NCBI GenBank assembly: GCA_045580875.1
Contig: JAZNOP010000033.1
Span: 1-48,877 of the forward strand
Reading direction: 5' to 3'
Length of the DNA stretch: 48,877 bases
Source of the DNA: SIG598 sp045580875
Lineage (GTDB): Bacteria > Bacillota > Clostridia > Oscillospirales > Acutalibacteraceae
In this document: one piece after another, positions 32,137 through 41,849 of the stretch
How the letters are laid out: the number at the start of each line of letters is the position of its first letter
How positions within the stretch are numbered: the first letter of the stretch is position 1
Notes under the pieces: model-generated
Told to the model about the DNA's origin: nothing
Database searches by the model: none
The model's input: only the letters and a program-made list of their open reading frames with translations
Position numbers and translations under genes: made by a program

Positions 32137-32664
32137 TTATTTTACCTTGATTTTTTTGAATTTTCTGCCGAGATTACTGCTCAGAACAGCGGCAATCTCC
32201 TCGGCGGAGCCGTTCTCTATGCCGTTTTTATCGACCATCAGCGCCTGATTCGCTGCAATATAGATAAAGAAATAATGACCCATCTCAACTGCCTTGTGCA
32301 GCGCACTGTACTTCACCTCGGAGCTGCCGCTCATGTTTTCGCTGTGCGACACCCACGAGAGGGTCTCATCGCCGAAGGTGAAAACAAGCTCGGGAACTCC
32401 CTGCTTCCTCTGACGGTTGTACTGCAGCCTCGGCAAACCGTATGCATTGTAAATCATCAGCGCTTCAATCAGACCGAACCAGCCGCAGAAAACAAGACAC
32501 GGCCGGAGCATTTCGGCGCTCTGCAGACCGACCATCAGGACGCATATAATTGGAAAGCCTAAGATTATCAGCCTGCCGATCGGTTTTTTACCTCTGAATA
32601 ACGTCAGCCTGTTGAGCATTTTGAAGGCTTCAAGGTCATAAGTAGTCTTTACAGTTATGTTCAT
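32137..32664 (-). CDS. YcxB-like membrane protein
   Basis: 175 aa. Two adjacent membrane helices at about residues 31-47 and 54-72 are followed by a compact beta-rich domain of the YcxB type (FTFGDETLSWVS; SEVKYSALHKAVEMGHYFFIY), related to PH-like folds. It ends in a basic tail (GRKFKKIKVK). Proteins of this group have no assigned function. Lies 32 bases after rsmE on the same strand and is probably cotranscribed with it. Confidence 0.75.
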   Translation of the reverse strand: MNITVKTTYDLEAFKMLNRLTLFRGKKPIGRLIILGFPIICVLMVGLQSAEMLRPCLVFCGWFGLIEALMIYNAYGLPRLQYNRQRKQGVPELVFTFGDETLSWVSHSENMSGSSEVKYSALHKAVEMGHYFFIYIAANQALMVDKNGIENGSAEEIAAVLSSNLGRKFKKIKVK

Positions 32665-32696
32665 GATTATCTCCCCATATATAAAACCGGCGCAGC

Positions 32697-33425
32697 TCAG
32701 TCCATATTGCCGGTCAGTGTCATTATCGACGAGATTGCTGCAAGAGGTGCGGTCTCACAGCGCAGGATACGCTTGCCGAGGGTTGCCGCATGAGCGCCCG
32801 CTTCGGTCAGCGCCTGCACCTCGGCGGAGGATATTCCGCCCTCCGGACCGATGAATATGGCTATATCCTCAGCTTCCGCCTCGCCGATAAGCTGGCTGAG
32901 CGGTCTGCCGCCGAGCTCGTAGCAGAATATAGCAAGCTCATGCTGCTTTATAAGCTCCGGCAGACGGGAAAAATCGGTCAGTTCACCTACCTGCGGAATA
33001 ATTCCTCTTCCGCACTGCTTTGCCGCCTCAAGGGCATGGCGCTGCCAGCGGTCAAGCTTCTTTGCCGCCGCTTTGCTGTCAGGACGGGCAACCGAGCGTT
33101 CGGTCAGGACAGGAACTATCCTGTACGCGCCGAGTTCGACCGCCTTTTCGATTATAAGCTCAAGCTTGTCTCCCTTGGGGTAGCCCTGATAGAGAGTAAC
33201 CTTCACCGTCGGCTCGCTCTCGCTGGGCTGGCGGCTGAGAATTCTGAGCATGATCTGCTGCTCATCGACCGACATGATCTCGCACTGGCAGTCGGCACCG
33301 CAGCCGTCGCATACTGTCAGCTGCTCACCCTCGCGCATACGCAGTGAGCGGCTGATATGCCGGGCGTCATCACCTGTTATGGCAATGATATCGCCCGGTA
33401 TCTCATCAACAAAAAACCTCGGCAT
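32697..33425 (-). CDS. rsmE: 16S rRNA m3U1498 methyltransferase
   Basis: 242 aa. Methylates N3 of U1498 in 16S rRNA with SAM. The N-terminal PUA-like domain starts RFFVDEI and contains ARHISRSLRMREG. The C-terminal SPOUT knot shows IFIGPEGGISSAEV and LGKRILRCETAPLAAIS, where SAM binds. The ATG overlaps the stop of the thioredoxin gene (TGATG), so the two genes are translated together. Confidence 0.95.
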   Translation of the reverse strand: MPRFFVDEIPGDIIAITGDDARHISRSLRMREGEQLTVCDGCGADCQCEIMSVDEQQIMLRILSRQPSESEPTVKVTLYQGYPKGDKLELIIEKAVELGAYRIVPVLTERSVARPDSKAAAKKLDRWQRHALEAAKQCGRGIIPQVGELTDFSRLPELIKQHELAIFCYELGGRPLSQLIGEAEAEDIAIFIGPEGGISSAEVQALTEAGAHAATLGKRILRCETAPLAAISSIMTLTGNMD

Positions 33426-33742
33426 CAGGCAAGGCTCTCAACAAGCTGTCTGAGTGCCGGCTCGTTCATGACGCCGGAGGAACGGTGTGCCTCCTCGCCG
33501 TCCCTGAGTGCGATAAGGGTGGGAACGTGCTGGATTCCGAAGCGCTGTGCCAGCTCGGGGACAGCGTCAACGTCTATCTTTACAAAATATGCCGAATCGG
33601 CGCAGGCTGCAGCAACGCGCTCAAAGATGGGCGCAAACATCTTGCAGGGTCCGCACCATGTGGCGTAAACGTCAATAATTATCGGTCTGTCATTTGCCGC
33701 GATAAGCTCATCAAGCTCAATTGCAGTAATATTCTCAAGCAT
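33425..33742 (-). CDS. trxA: Thioredoxin
   Basis: 105 aa single thioredoxin fold with the redox pair Cys30 and Cys33 in YATWCGPCKMFAP. The cis-Pro loop is HVPTLIAL. Cytoplasmic; reduces disulfides using thioredoxin reductase, which is not in the window. RBS AAGGAAG precedes the ATG. It overlaps rsmE by one base. A few family positions differ from housekeeping TrxA (for instance FAPIFER instead of IAPxLEE), so it may be a second thioredoxin of the species. Confidence 0.93.
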   Translation of the reverse strand: MLENITAIELDELIAANDRPIIIDVYATWCGPCKMFAPIFERVAAACADSAYFVKIDVDAVPELAQRFGIQHVPTLIALRDGEEAHRSSGVMNEPALRQLVESLA

Positions 33743-33789
33743 TTTGTAACTTCCTTTCCTGTATCATGGATTTTTGAATTTATTATCAG

Positions 33790-33827
33790 AAACGCCGCGG
33801 CAGGTTTTCACCCTTGCCGCGGCGTTT
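33790..33827 (-). terminator. Terminator after the unknown gene at 33885
   Basis: AAACGCCGCGGCA (33790-33802) pairs with TGCCGCGGCGTTT (33815-33827) around a 12-base loop. It lies between the minus-strand gene at 33885 and trxA. The T tract is short. Confidence 0.7.
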
Positions 33828-33884
33828 ATCGGCGCTGCGGTTTTTGCTGCAGTCTTGCAGGCCGGTGCATAATGCCGAAATATC

Positions 33885-34682
33885 TTATTTCTGGGGCATG
33901 CCGTTGAGGGTCTCTGCCTGATAAGCCGCAAGCTTTGCCATTGCGGTCTTCTTCTCGGCACGGACCTTTCTGCCGTGATACTTGCGGGCAGCGTTCCATA
34001 CCTTGAGGAACTGCTCGTCAAAATATACCTCGATGCGCGGATAGTCAGCCTTGTCGATATCGGCAAGCAGAACCTGCATGATGATTGCGCGGGTATCGAG
34101 ATCGCCCTTGCCGTGCATTGCAGCAAGCAGCTGGAAATAGGCTGCCATCTTCACCTTGTCGTTCTTCTTCAGCATATCGCGCTGTGCAGTAAGGACTACC
34201 TCCTCGCAGAACCAGCGGGGCAGAATCTGCTCGTAGTGGTTCTTGTGCTGCTTGAGCGGCTCACGGCACTCAGGCATGACGGTTGCAACACGGTTGACAA
34301 AGAATACTGCGGTGGTCTCATCGCTGTCCTTAGCCTTGTTTGCCTTACGTGCCTGAACAGCAGGAGAAAGGCCCTCGCCCGGCTTCTTCTGCAGGGTCTC
34401 GAGGAACTCATTTGCTACACTGACAGTCTCGCGGATTCCGTCGCCTGCCTCCTTGTCGAAGAGGTAGGTCTGCGACTTGACAAGGTCGGTGTTTGCATCT
34501 TCCACGCTGCCGCGGTAAAGCACAAAAAGCTTCTTGTTGTATTCGAGAAGGAGCTTGTTCTCCTCGTTTGCGATGACGGCAGTCATATGACCGCTGCCGA
34601 TATTCTCGCTGATCAGCTGATAGCCGTCAGCTGCAAGTCCTTCAAGTATTCTGTTCTTTACTGAGTTAAAACATTCTTTCAT
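33885..34682 (-). CDS. Unknown cytoplasmic protein
   Basis: 265 aa from the ATG at 34682, with AAAGGAAT upstream; the open frame reaches 34787 but those extra codons lie in the AT-rich promoter region. I do not recognise the family. The first third has alternating strands (ENIGSGHMTAVIANEENKL, KLFVLYRG). The rest is mostly helical and rich in Lys and Ala (FFVNRVATVMPECREPLKQH; RDMLKKNDKVKMAAYFQLL), ending KTAMAKLAAYQAETLN. There is no signal peptide or membrane helix. A single-gene unit with a hairpin terminator. Codon use is regular, so it is a real and probably well-expressed gene. Confidence 0.75.
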   Translation of the reverse strand: MKECFNSVKNRILEGLAADGYQLISENIGSGHMTAVIANEENKLLLEYNKKLFVLYRGSVEDANTDLVKSQTYLFDKEAGDGIRETVSVANEFLETLQKKPGEGLSPAVQARKANKAKDSDETTAVFFVNRVATVMPECREPLKQHKNHYEQILPRWFCEEVVLTAQRDMLKKNDKVKMAAYFQLLAAMHGKGDLDTRAIIMQVLLADIDKADYPRIEVYFDEQFLKVWNAARKYHGRKVRAEKKTAMAKLAAYQAETLNGMPQK

Positions 34683-34837
34683 TTTATAAATTCCTTTGCT
34701 GGTATTTTTTGATATTATCCTGCCTTTCACCCGGCGGACATATTTCCCTTGATTATATATAATAACATTGATGAATGAAATATTCAACCATCAGAATTGT
34801 TAAAGATTTATGTTCTTGCTTTTTTACTGTAATAATA

Positions 34838-36436
34838 TTACAGTCCGCTCCAGAAGAACTCCTCGGCGCCGTTCTTTATGTATCCGCTGCGCTTTATCAG
34901 CAGCTCCATCAGCTTTTCCGACTTCTCGCCGTACTTGACACATGGCTGATAATTGTTGACTATTGAGCCTGATGAGGTGGTGTAGCAGGGTATCAGCGAG
35001 ATTCCCGAAACGGTGGCTCTGCCGTCGATATAGTCAACATTTGCCTGCAGAATCAGACTCTGCGGATTCTTTGCCTCGGTATTGCCGCCGAAGCAGAAAT
35101 TTCCAAGGCTGTAGGCAATGTATCTGCCGTTATACTCCTCTATTCCCTGAAGTATGTGGGGATGATGACCGACCACGATATCGGCACCGGCTTCGATGAG
35201 CTTGTGTGCGAATGTGCTCTGCGCCGCTCTGGGCTTCTGCTGATACTCAATTCCCCAGTGTACAGACACCGCAACAACGGTATCCTTGTCCTTCTTGTAT
35301 TTGGCTATCTGCTCGAGATATTCCTCCTCGGGGAAGGTGCGGTCATTGCCTATGAGATTGAACGCGATGAGCACCACGCGCACCTCGCTGCCGTCAGCAG
35401 TCTTGATTGTGTACTCAGCCGGAGCGCCCTCGTCAAAGGCGGTTACACCGGCATCGCCGAGATGCCTGAGGGTATCCTCGTAGCCCTCGATGTAGTAATC
35501 AAGCGCGTGGTTGTTTGCAACCGTTGCCGCTTCGATTCCCGACTGGGTGAGCATTGCGGCATATTCCGGATCTCCGCGGAAGAAGAAGGGCTTGTCAACA
35601 AAATCCTCACGCTCGGTCAGCGTTCCCTCGAAATTTATTACCGTCAGGTCGTCATTGAGGAAGAATCGCTTTACACGGTCAAAGGGATATGTACGGCTGT
35701 CCTGAGCCCCATACACCGCCGGGAAGTAGTAGCCGTGGGAGCGCTCGTTGCACATTCCCAGCGTGACATCTCCGGTAAAGGATATGACCGCGGTGTGCTT
35801 CTCTCTCTCGCCTGCCGACCAGCAGTAGGAAGCGGCATCGAGCACTGTCTGACCGTCCAGACCTGCCCCTTCTGCGGCGGAAACAAGACTGTCGCGGTCG
35901 GCATTTCCCGCTGCGCAGTCAGCCAGCAGATTTATTATCTCTTTCACGTCTTCGACATAGCTTCCGGTGCAAAACTCCAGCCGGTTCTGCATTGCCCTGA
36001 GCTCTTCCATAGGTGCGCCGTCAGATGCGAGCCGGCTTATCAGTACCGATGAATCGGAAACGACCGTCTGCACAACACTGACACGCACATAGTCGGTGTA
36101 ATGTCCGCTGCTTACCGAGATGACCGATTCACCTGCCTGATGGGCAGTGATCGTGCCGTTATCGCAGGAGATTATCTCGCTGTTTGATGACAGCCACACT
36201 GCAGTGCCGCCCTTTGGAATGACAGCCTCCAGTGTCAGCTGCTCACCCTCGGTCATGGTCAGGTCATCGTACTCAAGACTGACCGTATCCTTTCCCGCAC
36301 CGCCCGAGCAGGCTTTTGCACAGCCGCTTCCGCAGGAAGTGCAGGCAAGCAGGTCGGAGCCGATGAAGAGCATTATTGCTGCAGCCGCAAGAATAAGCGC
36401 CGCCAGCTTTATTATATCAGTGATATGTTTTTTCAT
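34838..36436 (-). CDS. Membrane-anchored CapA-like protein with Big-type domain (paralogue 2)
   Basis: 532 aa. One N-terminal membrane helix (IIKLAALILAAAAIMLFIG) is followed by a Cys-rich LACTSCGSGCAKAC segment. Then comes a bacterial Ig-like (Big_2-type) domain with MTEGEQLTLEAVIPKGGTAV and GTITAHQAGESVISV. A helical linker leads to the CapA enzyme domain, with ISFTGDVTLG, VINFEGTLT, VANNHALDYY, VSVHWGIEY, VGHHPHILQGIE and IAYSLGNFCFGG, which supply metal ligands. The enzyme should face the outside. CapA relatives take part in polyglutamate capsule work, but no PgsB or PgsC gene is present, so the substrate is unknown. RBS GGAGG precedes the ATG. It lies 60 bases downstream of a close paralogue. 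Confidence 0.88.
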   Translation of the reverse strand: MKKHITDIIKLAALILAAAAIMLFIGSDLLACTSCGSGCAKACSGGAGKDTVSLEYDDLTMTEGEQLTLEAVIPKGGTAVWLSSNSEIISCDNGTITAHQAGESVISVSSGHYTDYVRVSVVQTVVSDSSVLISRLASDGAPMEELRAMQNRLEFCTGSYVEDVKEIINLLADCAAGNADRDSLVSAAEGAGLDGQTVLDAASYCWSAGEREKHTAVISFTGDVTLGMCNERSHGYYFPAVYGAQDSRTYPFDRVKRFFLNDDLTVINFEGTLTEREDFVDKPFFFRGDPEYAAMLTQSGIEAATVANNHALDYYIEGYEDTLRHLGDAGVTAFDEGAPAEYTIKTADGSEVRVVLIAFNLIGNDRTFPEEEYLEQIAKYKKDKDTVVAVSVHWGIEYQQKPRAAQSTFAHKLIEAGADIVVGHHPHILQGIEEYNGRYIAYSLGNFCFGGNTEAKNPQSLILQANVDYIDGRATVSGISLIPCYTTSSGSIVNNYQPCVKYGEKSEKLMELLIKRSGYIKNGAEEFFWSGL

Positions 36437-36496
36437 TTATTTTCCTCCAGAGAAGAAGTTGAAACGTTCTGCGCCTGCCGGTATGGCATATCAGCG

Positions 36497-38119
36497 CTAA
36501 ACTCCGCTGTATTCCACGCTTTCAATACCGTATTCAAGCTTTGCGCTTCGCTCAAGCAGCGTATTTATCACACGCTGACCGTCACGTCCGAATCTGATGC
36601 ATGGCTGATAATCATTGTCCCTGCCGCCGCTCGAGGTCGTATAGCACGGAACTACCGATATGCCCGTTATCGCAGGACCACCGTTCTCGCTGCCGACAGA
36701 GGCCCGCAGAATTACCGTCTCAGGCGCTCCTGCCGAAGCATTGCCGCCGAAACAGAAGTTTCCAAGACTGTAGGCAATGTATCTTCCGTTGTAGCATTCT
36801 ATTCCCTGAAGCACATGGGGATGATGACCGATGATGAGGTCAGCACCTGCATCGACCATGGCATGAGCCGCCTTCTGCTGAGAGCGCGTGGGAGTGGTCT
36901 CGCCCTCGACGCCCCAGTGAATATTCACCACCACGACAGTGTCTGACATATCGTACTGACGGATTGTGTTTATCATGCGTGAAAGCTCGTCATCAGGAAT
37001 TGTCTCACCTGTATACATCATACCGAGCAGCACCAGCGTCAGGTGTCCGGAGCGTCCGTTCATTTCGTGAATGAGCGGCTGACCGCTGTAAAATGCCGAT
37101 ACCCCTGCCTGCTGCAGATAGCTTACTGTGTCATTGAAGCCTGTCGAATAATAATCGCCGGCATGGTTGTTTTCAAGTCCGGCTGTCTCTATTCCCGAAG
37201 CAGGAAGTATACCTGCGTAAAGCGGGTCTCCGCGGAAATAGAAGGTCTTGTCGCGATGACTTGTGCTGCCGGTCAGTGTACCCTCAAAATTGACCACCGT
37301 CATGGTATCGCAGGTAAACAGACCGCGCACCCTGTCGAAGGGATATGTATAGCTGCCCGAAGCGGCATAAACTGCCGGGAAGCGGTCACCGCGCGCCGAT
37401 TCGTTGTACCTGGCAAGGGTGACATCTCCGGTAAATGTCAGCACCGCATCGCTCATCAGCGTTTCGTGCTTTGCCCAGCAGGCATTCGCCGCCGTAAGGC
37501 ATGACAGCTCGTTTGCTCCTGCGGCATCTATTGCCGCGATAAGCCGCTCACGTGAGCCGCTGCCCGACGAATAGGCAAGAATCGACGACATCAGCTCATA
37601 CAGCACCGCCGTCTCCTGCGTACTGCTGCCCGAAAGCCGCTCGCAGAGAAGCTGTGCATCAATATATGCAGTCGAGCTGCCGCATTCATCGGCAAGCCTC
37701 TCGATGGCTATGCGCACCTCGGTCTGCCAGTCAGGCGGCTCGGAAACGGTCACCTTTATGCTGACCGAACAGTTCTGCGCCGCGGCGGTTATGTAAGCCT
37801 CACCGATGCCGGCGGCGGTCACTGTGCCGAAAGGGTCGACCAGTGCAACACTCTCGTCGGAGGTACTCCAGCTGACCGTCTCGCTGTGCTCTGCCGGCAG
37901 GATATCCGCCTGCGGAGTGAGCTGCTCGCCGATGCTCATTCTGTATTCATCGGCAGAAAAAGTTATATTCTCAATCAGCCGCACCGTCTGCCCTGTCTGT
38001 TCGGGCATTGGTATAAACGGGTTGTCCTCCTCGCGCTCCGGCGACGAAAAATAAATCACACAGAAGGCAATGACAGCTATTATCATAAGAACAAAGACAA
38101 TACGTCCCGTCTTTTTCAC
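36497..38119 (-). CDS. Membrane-anchored CapA-like protein with Big-type domain (paralogue 1)
   Basis: 540 aa from the GTG at 38119, chosen because AAGGGG lies eight bases upstream; a GTG three codons earlier would touch the ribosome binding site. The layout is the same as in the gene downstream: one membrane helix (IVFVLMIIAVIAFCVIYF), a Big_2-type domain (MSIGEQLTPQADILPAE; GTVTAAGIGEAYITA), a linker and a CapA domain (LTFTGDVTLA, VNFEGTLTG, LENNHAGDYY, VNIHWGVEG, IGHHPHVLQGIE, AYSLGNFCFGG). The ends VVPCYTTSSG and YQPCIRFG match the paralogue almost exactly, so the pair arose by tandem duplication. The Cys-rich segment after the helix is missing here. First gene of the pair, divergent from polA. 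Confidence 0.88.
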   Translation of the reverse strand: MKKTGRIVFVLMIIAVIAFCVIYFSSPEREEDNPFIPMPEQTGQTVRLIENITFSADEYRMSIGEQLTPQADILPAEHSETVSWSTSDESVALVDPFGTVTAAGIGEAYITAAAQNCSVSIKVTVSEPPDWQTEVRIAIERLADECGSSTAYIDAQLLCERLSGSSTQETAVLYELMSSILAYSSGSGSRERLIAAIDAAGANELSCLTAANACWAKHETLMSDAVLTFTGDVTLARYNESARGDRFPAVYAASGSYTYPFDRVRGLFTCDTMTVVNFEGTLTGSTSHRDKTFYFRGDPLYAGILPASGIETAGLENNHAGDYYSTGFNDTVSYLQQAGVSAFYSGQPLIHEMNGRSGHLTLVLLGMMYTGETIPDDELSRMINTIRQYDMSDTVVVVNIHWGVEGETTPTRSQQKAAHAMVDAGADLIIGHHPHVLQGIECYNGRYIAYSLGNFCFGGNASAGAPETVILRASVGSENGGPAITGISVVPCYTTSSGGRDNDYQPCIRFGRDGQRVINTLLERSAKLEYGIESVEYSGV

Positions 38120-38287
38120 TGCCGCCACCCCTTCCGCTGAAAAATACTGTTTATTGAATACAATTTTTGTGTTACAATAACATTACGTATCAGCATACCA
38201 TACTTTTTTATTTATTACAATATACACTATATTATATTGCTTCAATTATTTCCAATGCAGCAATGTCTCTGAAAGGAATGACAGACC

Positions 38288-40879
38288 ATGAATATGCTCG
38301 TCATCGACGGCAACAGCATTATAAACCGCGCCTACTACGGTGTCCGTCCGCTCACCACCCGTGACGGACGTCCCACCCACGCTGTGTACGGCTTTCTGAC
38401 CATGCTCGACAAGATAATGGGCGATGTGCGCCCCGACTGCGTGGCTGTGGCGTTCGATATGCGCGCGCCGACCTTCCGCCATCAGAAGTACTCCGGCTAC
38501 AAGGCAAAGCGCAAGGGTATGCCGGACGAGCTTGCAAGTCAGATGCAGCCCCTCAAGGATATCCTCGCCGCTCTCGGCTACCGGATAGTCACCTGCGAGG
38601 GCTGGGAGGCCGACGACATTCTCGGCACACTGGCAAAAGCCTGCGCCGGAAGAGGCGATACCTGCGTCATCGCAACCGGAGACCGCGACACCCTTCAGCT
38701 GGTCGACGACAGCGTTTCGGTTCGTCTGCTGTCCACAAAGGACGGTCACCCGCAGGCGGTCACCTATGACACCGCTGCAGTAAAGGAAAAATACGGCGTT
38801 GCGCCGCCGCAGCTCAAGGATATAAAGGCAATACAGGGCGACACCAGCGATAATATTCCGGGTGTTCCGGGTATAGGCGAAAAGGGCGCGCTCGACCTCA
38901 TCTCAAAATTCGGCTCGCTCGACGGTGTTTACGAAAACATCGACAGTCCGGAAATCAAGGCAGGCACACGCAAAAAGCTCGAAGAAGGACGCGAATCGGC
39001 ATATCTCTCCTACTGGCTCGGAACAGTACAGTGCGATGCTCCCATAGAGACGGCGGCGGCTGAATACAAAATTGCTGAGATTAACGCTCAGAAGGTGCGC
39101 GCGCTGATGACCGACCTCGAGCTTTTCTCACTTCTCAAGAAAATGAAGCTTCCTGAAACTTCTGAACTTCCTGTACAAATGAAAGAGGAGCAGGAAGACG
39201 AAAAGACGGTCGAAGTCACCTTCGGCAAGGCTGCTGAATGCATCGAAGCCTCGCGCAAGGCAGGCTGTGCCGATTTTGTGTGGTACAATGAAAATGGCGA
39301 AACGCGCGCCATGTACTGCACCGCTGAGTCGGTGTGTGTACTCAGCGGCAGCGAAGCAGAGGAATATCTGACCGCTGTATCTGCTGACAGCAGCATAGCA
39401 AAACGAACCCACGACCTCAAGGGACTCTGCCATCTGCTTGCCGGCTTCGGCTCAGCGGCAGAGGGCTTCACCATGGACACCATGCTGGCGGCATATCTCG
39501 CCAACCCTTCAGCAAACGATTACTCTCTCTCTCGTCTGACAGAGCAGTATCTCGGCGCATCGCAGAACAACCTGCCGGCATTTCTTGATACAGCGCGCGA
39601 TGCTGTGCGTTTCTCCGCCCTGTGCGGCACCCTTGAGCAGGCGCTTGAAAAGGGCGGCATGACAGCTCTCCTGCGCGATATAGAGCTGCCGCTGGCGATA
39701 GTCCTCGCTGATATGGAAAACGCCGGCTTCGAGGTCGACCGCGAGAGCATAATCGCCTTCGGTGAGAGCCTTGAGGGCAAGGTTTCCCAGCTTGAAAAGA
39801 GCATCTGCGAAGAGGTCGGCTATGAATTCAACATAAACAGCCCCAAGCAGCTGGGCGAAGCACTTTTCGGCAAGCTGCAGCTTCCCGGCGGCAAGAAGAC
39901 CAAAACCGGTTATTCCACCAACGCCGACGTGCTCGAGGGACTTCGCGGAAAGCACCCTGTTGCCGACATGATACTCGAATACCGCTCGCTGGCAAAGCTC
40001 AACTCCACCTACTGCAAGGGTCTTATCAAGGAGATTGAAGCCGACGGACGAATCCGCACCACCTTCAACCAGACCGAAACACGCACCGGACGAATCAGCT
40101 CCACCGAGCCCAATCTGCAGAATATCCCCGTGCGCACCGAGCTCGGCAGAGAGATGCGCCGCTTCTTTGTCGCATCTGAGGGCAATGTGCTCATCGATGC
40201 CGACTACAGCCAGATTGAGCTGCGTGTGCTGGCTCACATGGCAGGCGACAAGGCTATGACCGATGCCTTCAACAGCGGCGCTGATATCCATCGCACAACA
40301 GCCGCTCAGGCTTTCGGTGTCGCACCCGAGGAGGTCACTCCTGAGCTGAGAAGTGCGGCAAAGGCTGTCAACTTCGGCATTGTCTACGGCATTTCAGCGT
40401 TCTCCCTCGGCAAGGATATCGGTGTGCCGACAAAACAGGCGCAGGCGTATATTGACGGCTACATGAAGAGCTATCCGGCAATTGCGGCATTCATGAAGGA
40501 GGTCGTTGCTCAGGCGGCAAAGGACGGCTTTGTCCAGACCATGTACGGACGCCGCCGCTATCTGCCCGAGCTGGCGGCAAGCAACCACATGGTGCGCTCC
40601 TTCGGTGAGCGTGTCGCGCGCAATATGCCCATTCAGGGCACTGCCGCCGACATAATCAAAATCGCCATGGTAAAGGTATTTGCAAGACTTAAGAAGGACT
40701 GCCCCGAGGCGCGCCTTATCCTGCAGGTACACGATGAGCTGATAGTCGAGTGTCCGGCAGAAAAGGCAGACCAGGCTGCCGCCATTCTCCGCGAGGAGAT
40801 GGAGAGCGCCGCCCGGCTTTCGGTAAAGCTTGTCGCTGATGCAAACATCGGCATAAACTGGCTCGAGGCAAAAGGTTAA
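38288..40879 (+). CDS. polA: DNA polymerase I, proofreading domain degenerate
   Basis: 863 aa. Removes RNA primers and fills gaps in replication and repair. The 5'-3' exonuclease domain spans about residues 1-290 (LVIDGNSIINRAYYG, EGWEADDILGTLA, GDRDTLQLV, GVPGIGEKGALDLI). The middle domain (about 300-475) keeps its position but lacks the Asp/Glu residues of an active 3'-5' exonuclease: the usual first motif reads DFVWYNENGE. The polymerase has motif A DADYSQIELRVLAH, motif B KAVNFGIVYGIS and motif C VHDELIVE. Loss of proofreading is also seen in Bacillus and Thermus Pol I. RBS AAAGGA lies ten bases before the ATG. It is followed 25 bases later by an unknown gene. Confidence 0.97.
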   Translation: MNMLVIDGNSIINRAYYGVRPLTTRDGRPTHAVYGFLTMLDKIMGDVRPDCVAVAFDMRAPTFRHQKYSGYKAKRKGMPDELASQMQPLKDILAALGYRIVTCEGWEADDILGTLAKACAGRGDTCVIATGDRDTLQLVDDSVSVRLLSTKDGHPQAVTYDTAAVKEKYGVAPPQLKDIKAIQGDTSDNIPGVPGIGEKGALDLISKFGSLDGVYENIDSPEIKAGTRKKLEEGRESAYLSYWLGTVQCDAPIETAAAEYKIAEINAQKVRALMTDLELFSLLKKMKLPETSELPVQMKEEQEDEKTVEVTFGKAAECIEASRKAGCADFVWYNENGETRAMYCTAESVCVLSGSEAEEYLTAVSADSSIAKRTHDLKGLCHLLAGFGSAAEGFTMDTMLAAYLANPSANDYSLSRLTEQYLGASQNNLPAFLDTARDAVRFSALCGTLEQALEKGGMTALLRDIELPLAIVLADMENAGFEVDRESIIAFGESLEGKVSQLEKSICEEVGYEFNINSPKQLGEALFGKLQLPGGKKTKTGYSTNADVLEGLRGKHPVADMILEYRSLAKLNSTYCKGLIKEIEADGRIRTTFNQTETRTGRISSTEPNLQNIPVRTELGREMRRFFVASEGNVLIDADYSQIELRVLAHMAGDKAMTDAFNSGADIHRTTAAQAFGVAPEEVTPELRSAAKAVNFGIVYGISAFSLGKDIGVPTKQAQAYIDGYMKSYPAIAAFMKEVVAQAAKDGFVQTMYGRRRYLPELAASNHMVRSFGERVARNMPIQGTAADIIKIAMVKVFARLKKDCPEARLILQVHDELIVECPAEKADQAAAILREEMESAARLSVKLVADANIGINWLEAKG

Positions 40880-40904
40880 TTTCAGAAAAACACCGGAGAA
40901 CATT

Positions 40905-41672
40905 ATGGGACTTGATATATACGCAGGAACAGTGACCCGATACTACGCACGGAGCTGGAAAACCGTCTCTCAGCAGATGGCTGAAAAGCTTGGATACGGC
41001 TATCAGGTCTTCCGTCCGAACGAAAATCCTGACGATGCAGAAACCGACATCAGTGCCATACAGCAGGCAGCAGAAACATGGAGCTGTGAGATATCACAGC
41101 AGCTTTGCGAAGCCTTTGAGCTTGGCTGTCAGCCGTGGGAGGAGAACAACGAAAAGGACTATTACACCGACAAGCCCGACTGGCTTGCTTATGAGTGTCT
41201 CCTGCTTTTTGCCGCCTGCCTGATTTATGATGAGCCCTTCCCCGAGACGGTAAAAAAGGGCGAGGATCTGTTTGAGCACGAGCTTGTAAAGCGTGCCATG
41301 AACGATTCAGCCCTGCGCAGCTGGTCGCTTTTCTCCAACGCTGAATGGTGGCTGCCCCACGATGACTGCTATGTCGTCAACGGCAGAGTACCAAACGGCA
41401 CTCAGATAGTAATAAGCTCAACCGCAACACTGTCTGCCGAGCTTCAGGCGATAAACAGCAGGACATGGCAGGCTGACTCTCTGACAATACTCAGCTGGCT
41501 GAAAGAAGAGGGCTACCCATCTGACGGCTATGTAAAGGACGGAAAATACATTTCAACCGGTGAGAATACGGAATACAATGCCCTGTCACTGGTCAGATTC
41601 GCCTTTGCGGTCATGTATAAATCGGTGCTTTTCTCACAGGAAAACCGCGTTCCTGTCATTCTCGATTACTGA
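40905..41672 (+). CDS. Unknown protein starting MGLDIYAG
   Basis: 255 aa, soluble, with no signal or membrane helix. The first residues MGLDIYAGTVTRYYARSW recall hypothetical proteins from Ruminococcus and relatives that I cannot name further. It is rich in Trp and Tyr, with segments such as SNAEWWLPHDDCYVV and WQADSLTILSWLKEEGY. It follows polA by 25 bases with CCGGAGA as a modest RBS, so it is probably cotranscribed with polA, but nothing shows a link to DNA metabolism. Confidence 0.75.
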   Translation: MGLDIYAGTVTRYYARSWKTVSQQMAEKLGYGYQVFRPNENPDDAETDISAIQQAAETWSCEISQQLCEAFELGCQPWEENNEKDYYTDKPDWLAYECLLLFAACLIYDEPFPETVKKGEDLFEHELVKRAMNDSALRSWSLFSNAEWWLPHDDCYVVNGRVPNGTQIVISSTATLSAELQAINSRTWQADSLTILSWLKEEGYPSDGYVKDGKYISTGENTEYNALSLVRFAFAVMYKSVLFSQENRVPVILDY

Positions 41673-41731
41673 TGTATGTTTTTTAATGATGTAAAATATA
41701 TTATTTTGTAAAAGCAAATATCAATGCGGCA

Positions 41732-41760
41732 TTGCAAACGCAAAATCAAAATGCTATTAT
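41732..41760 (+). promoter_or_regulatory. Promoter of the cellobiose phosphorylase gene
   Basis: TTGCAA (41732-41737), 17 bases, TATTAT (41755-41760), with the ATG 90 bases on. The AT-rich stretch upstream may act as an UP element. Confidence 0.65.
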
Positions 41761-41849
41761 AGGAATGTATGCTGTCTGTTTCCAGCAAATCATATTATCA
41801 TTATCCGGAATACAAACCCTCCGGACAAATCAAGAAAGGATAGGTCGAT

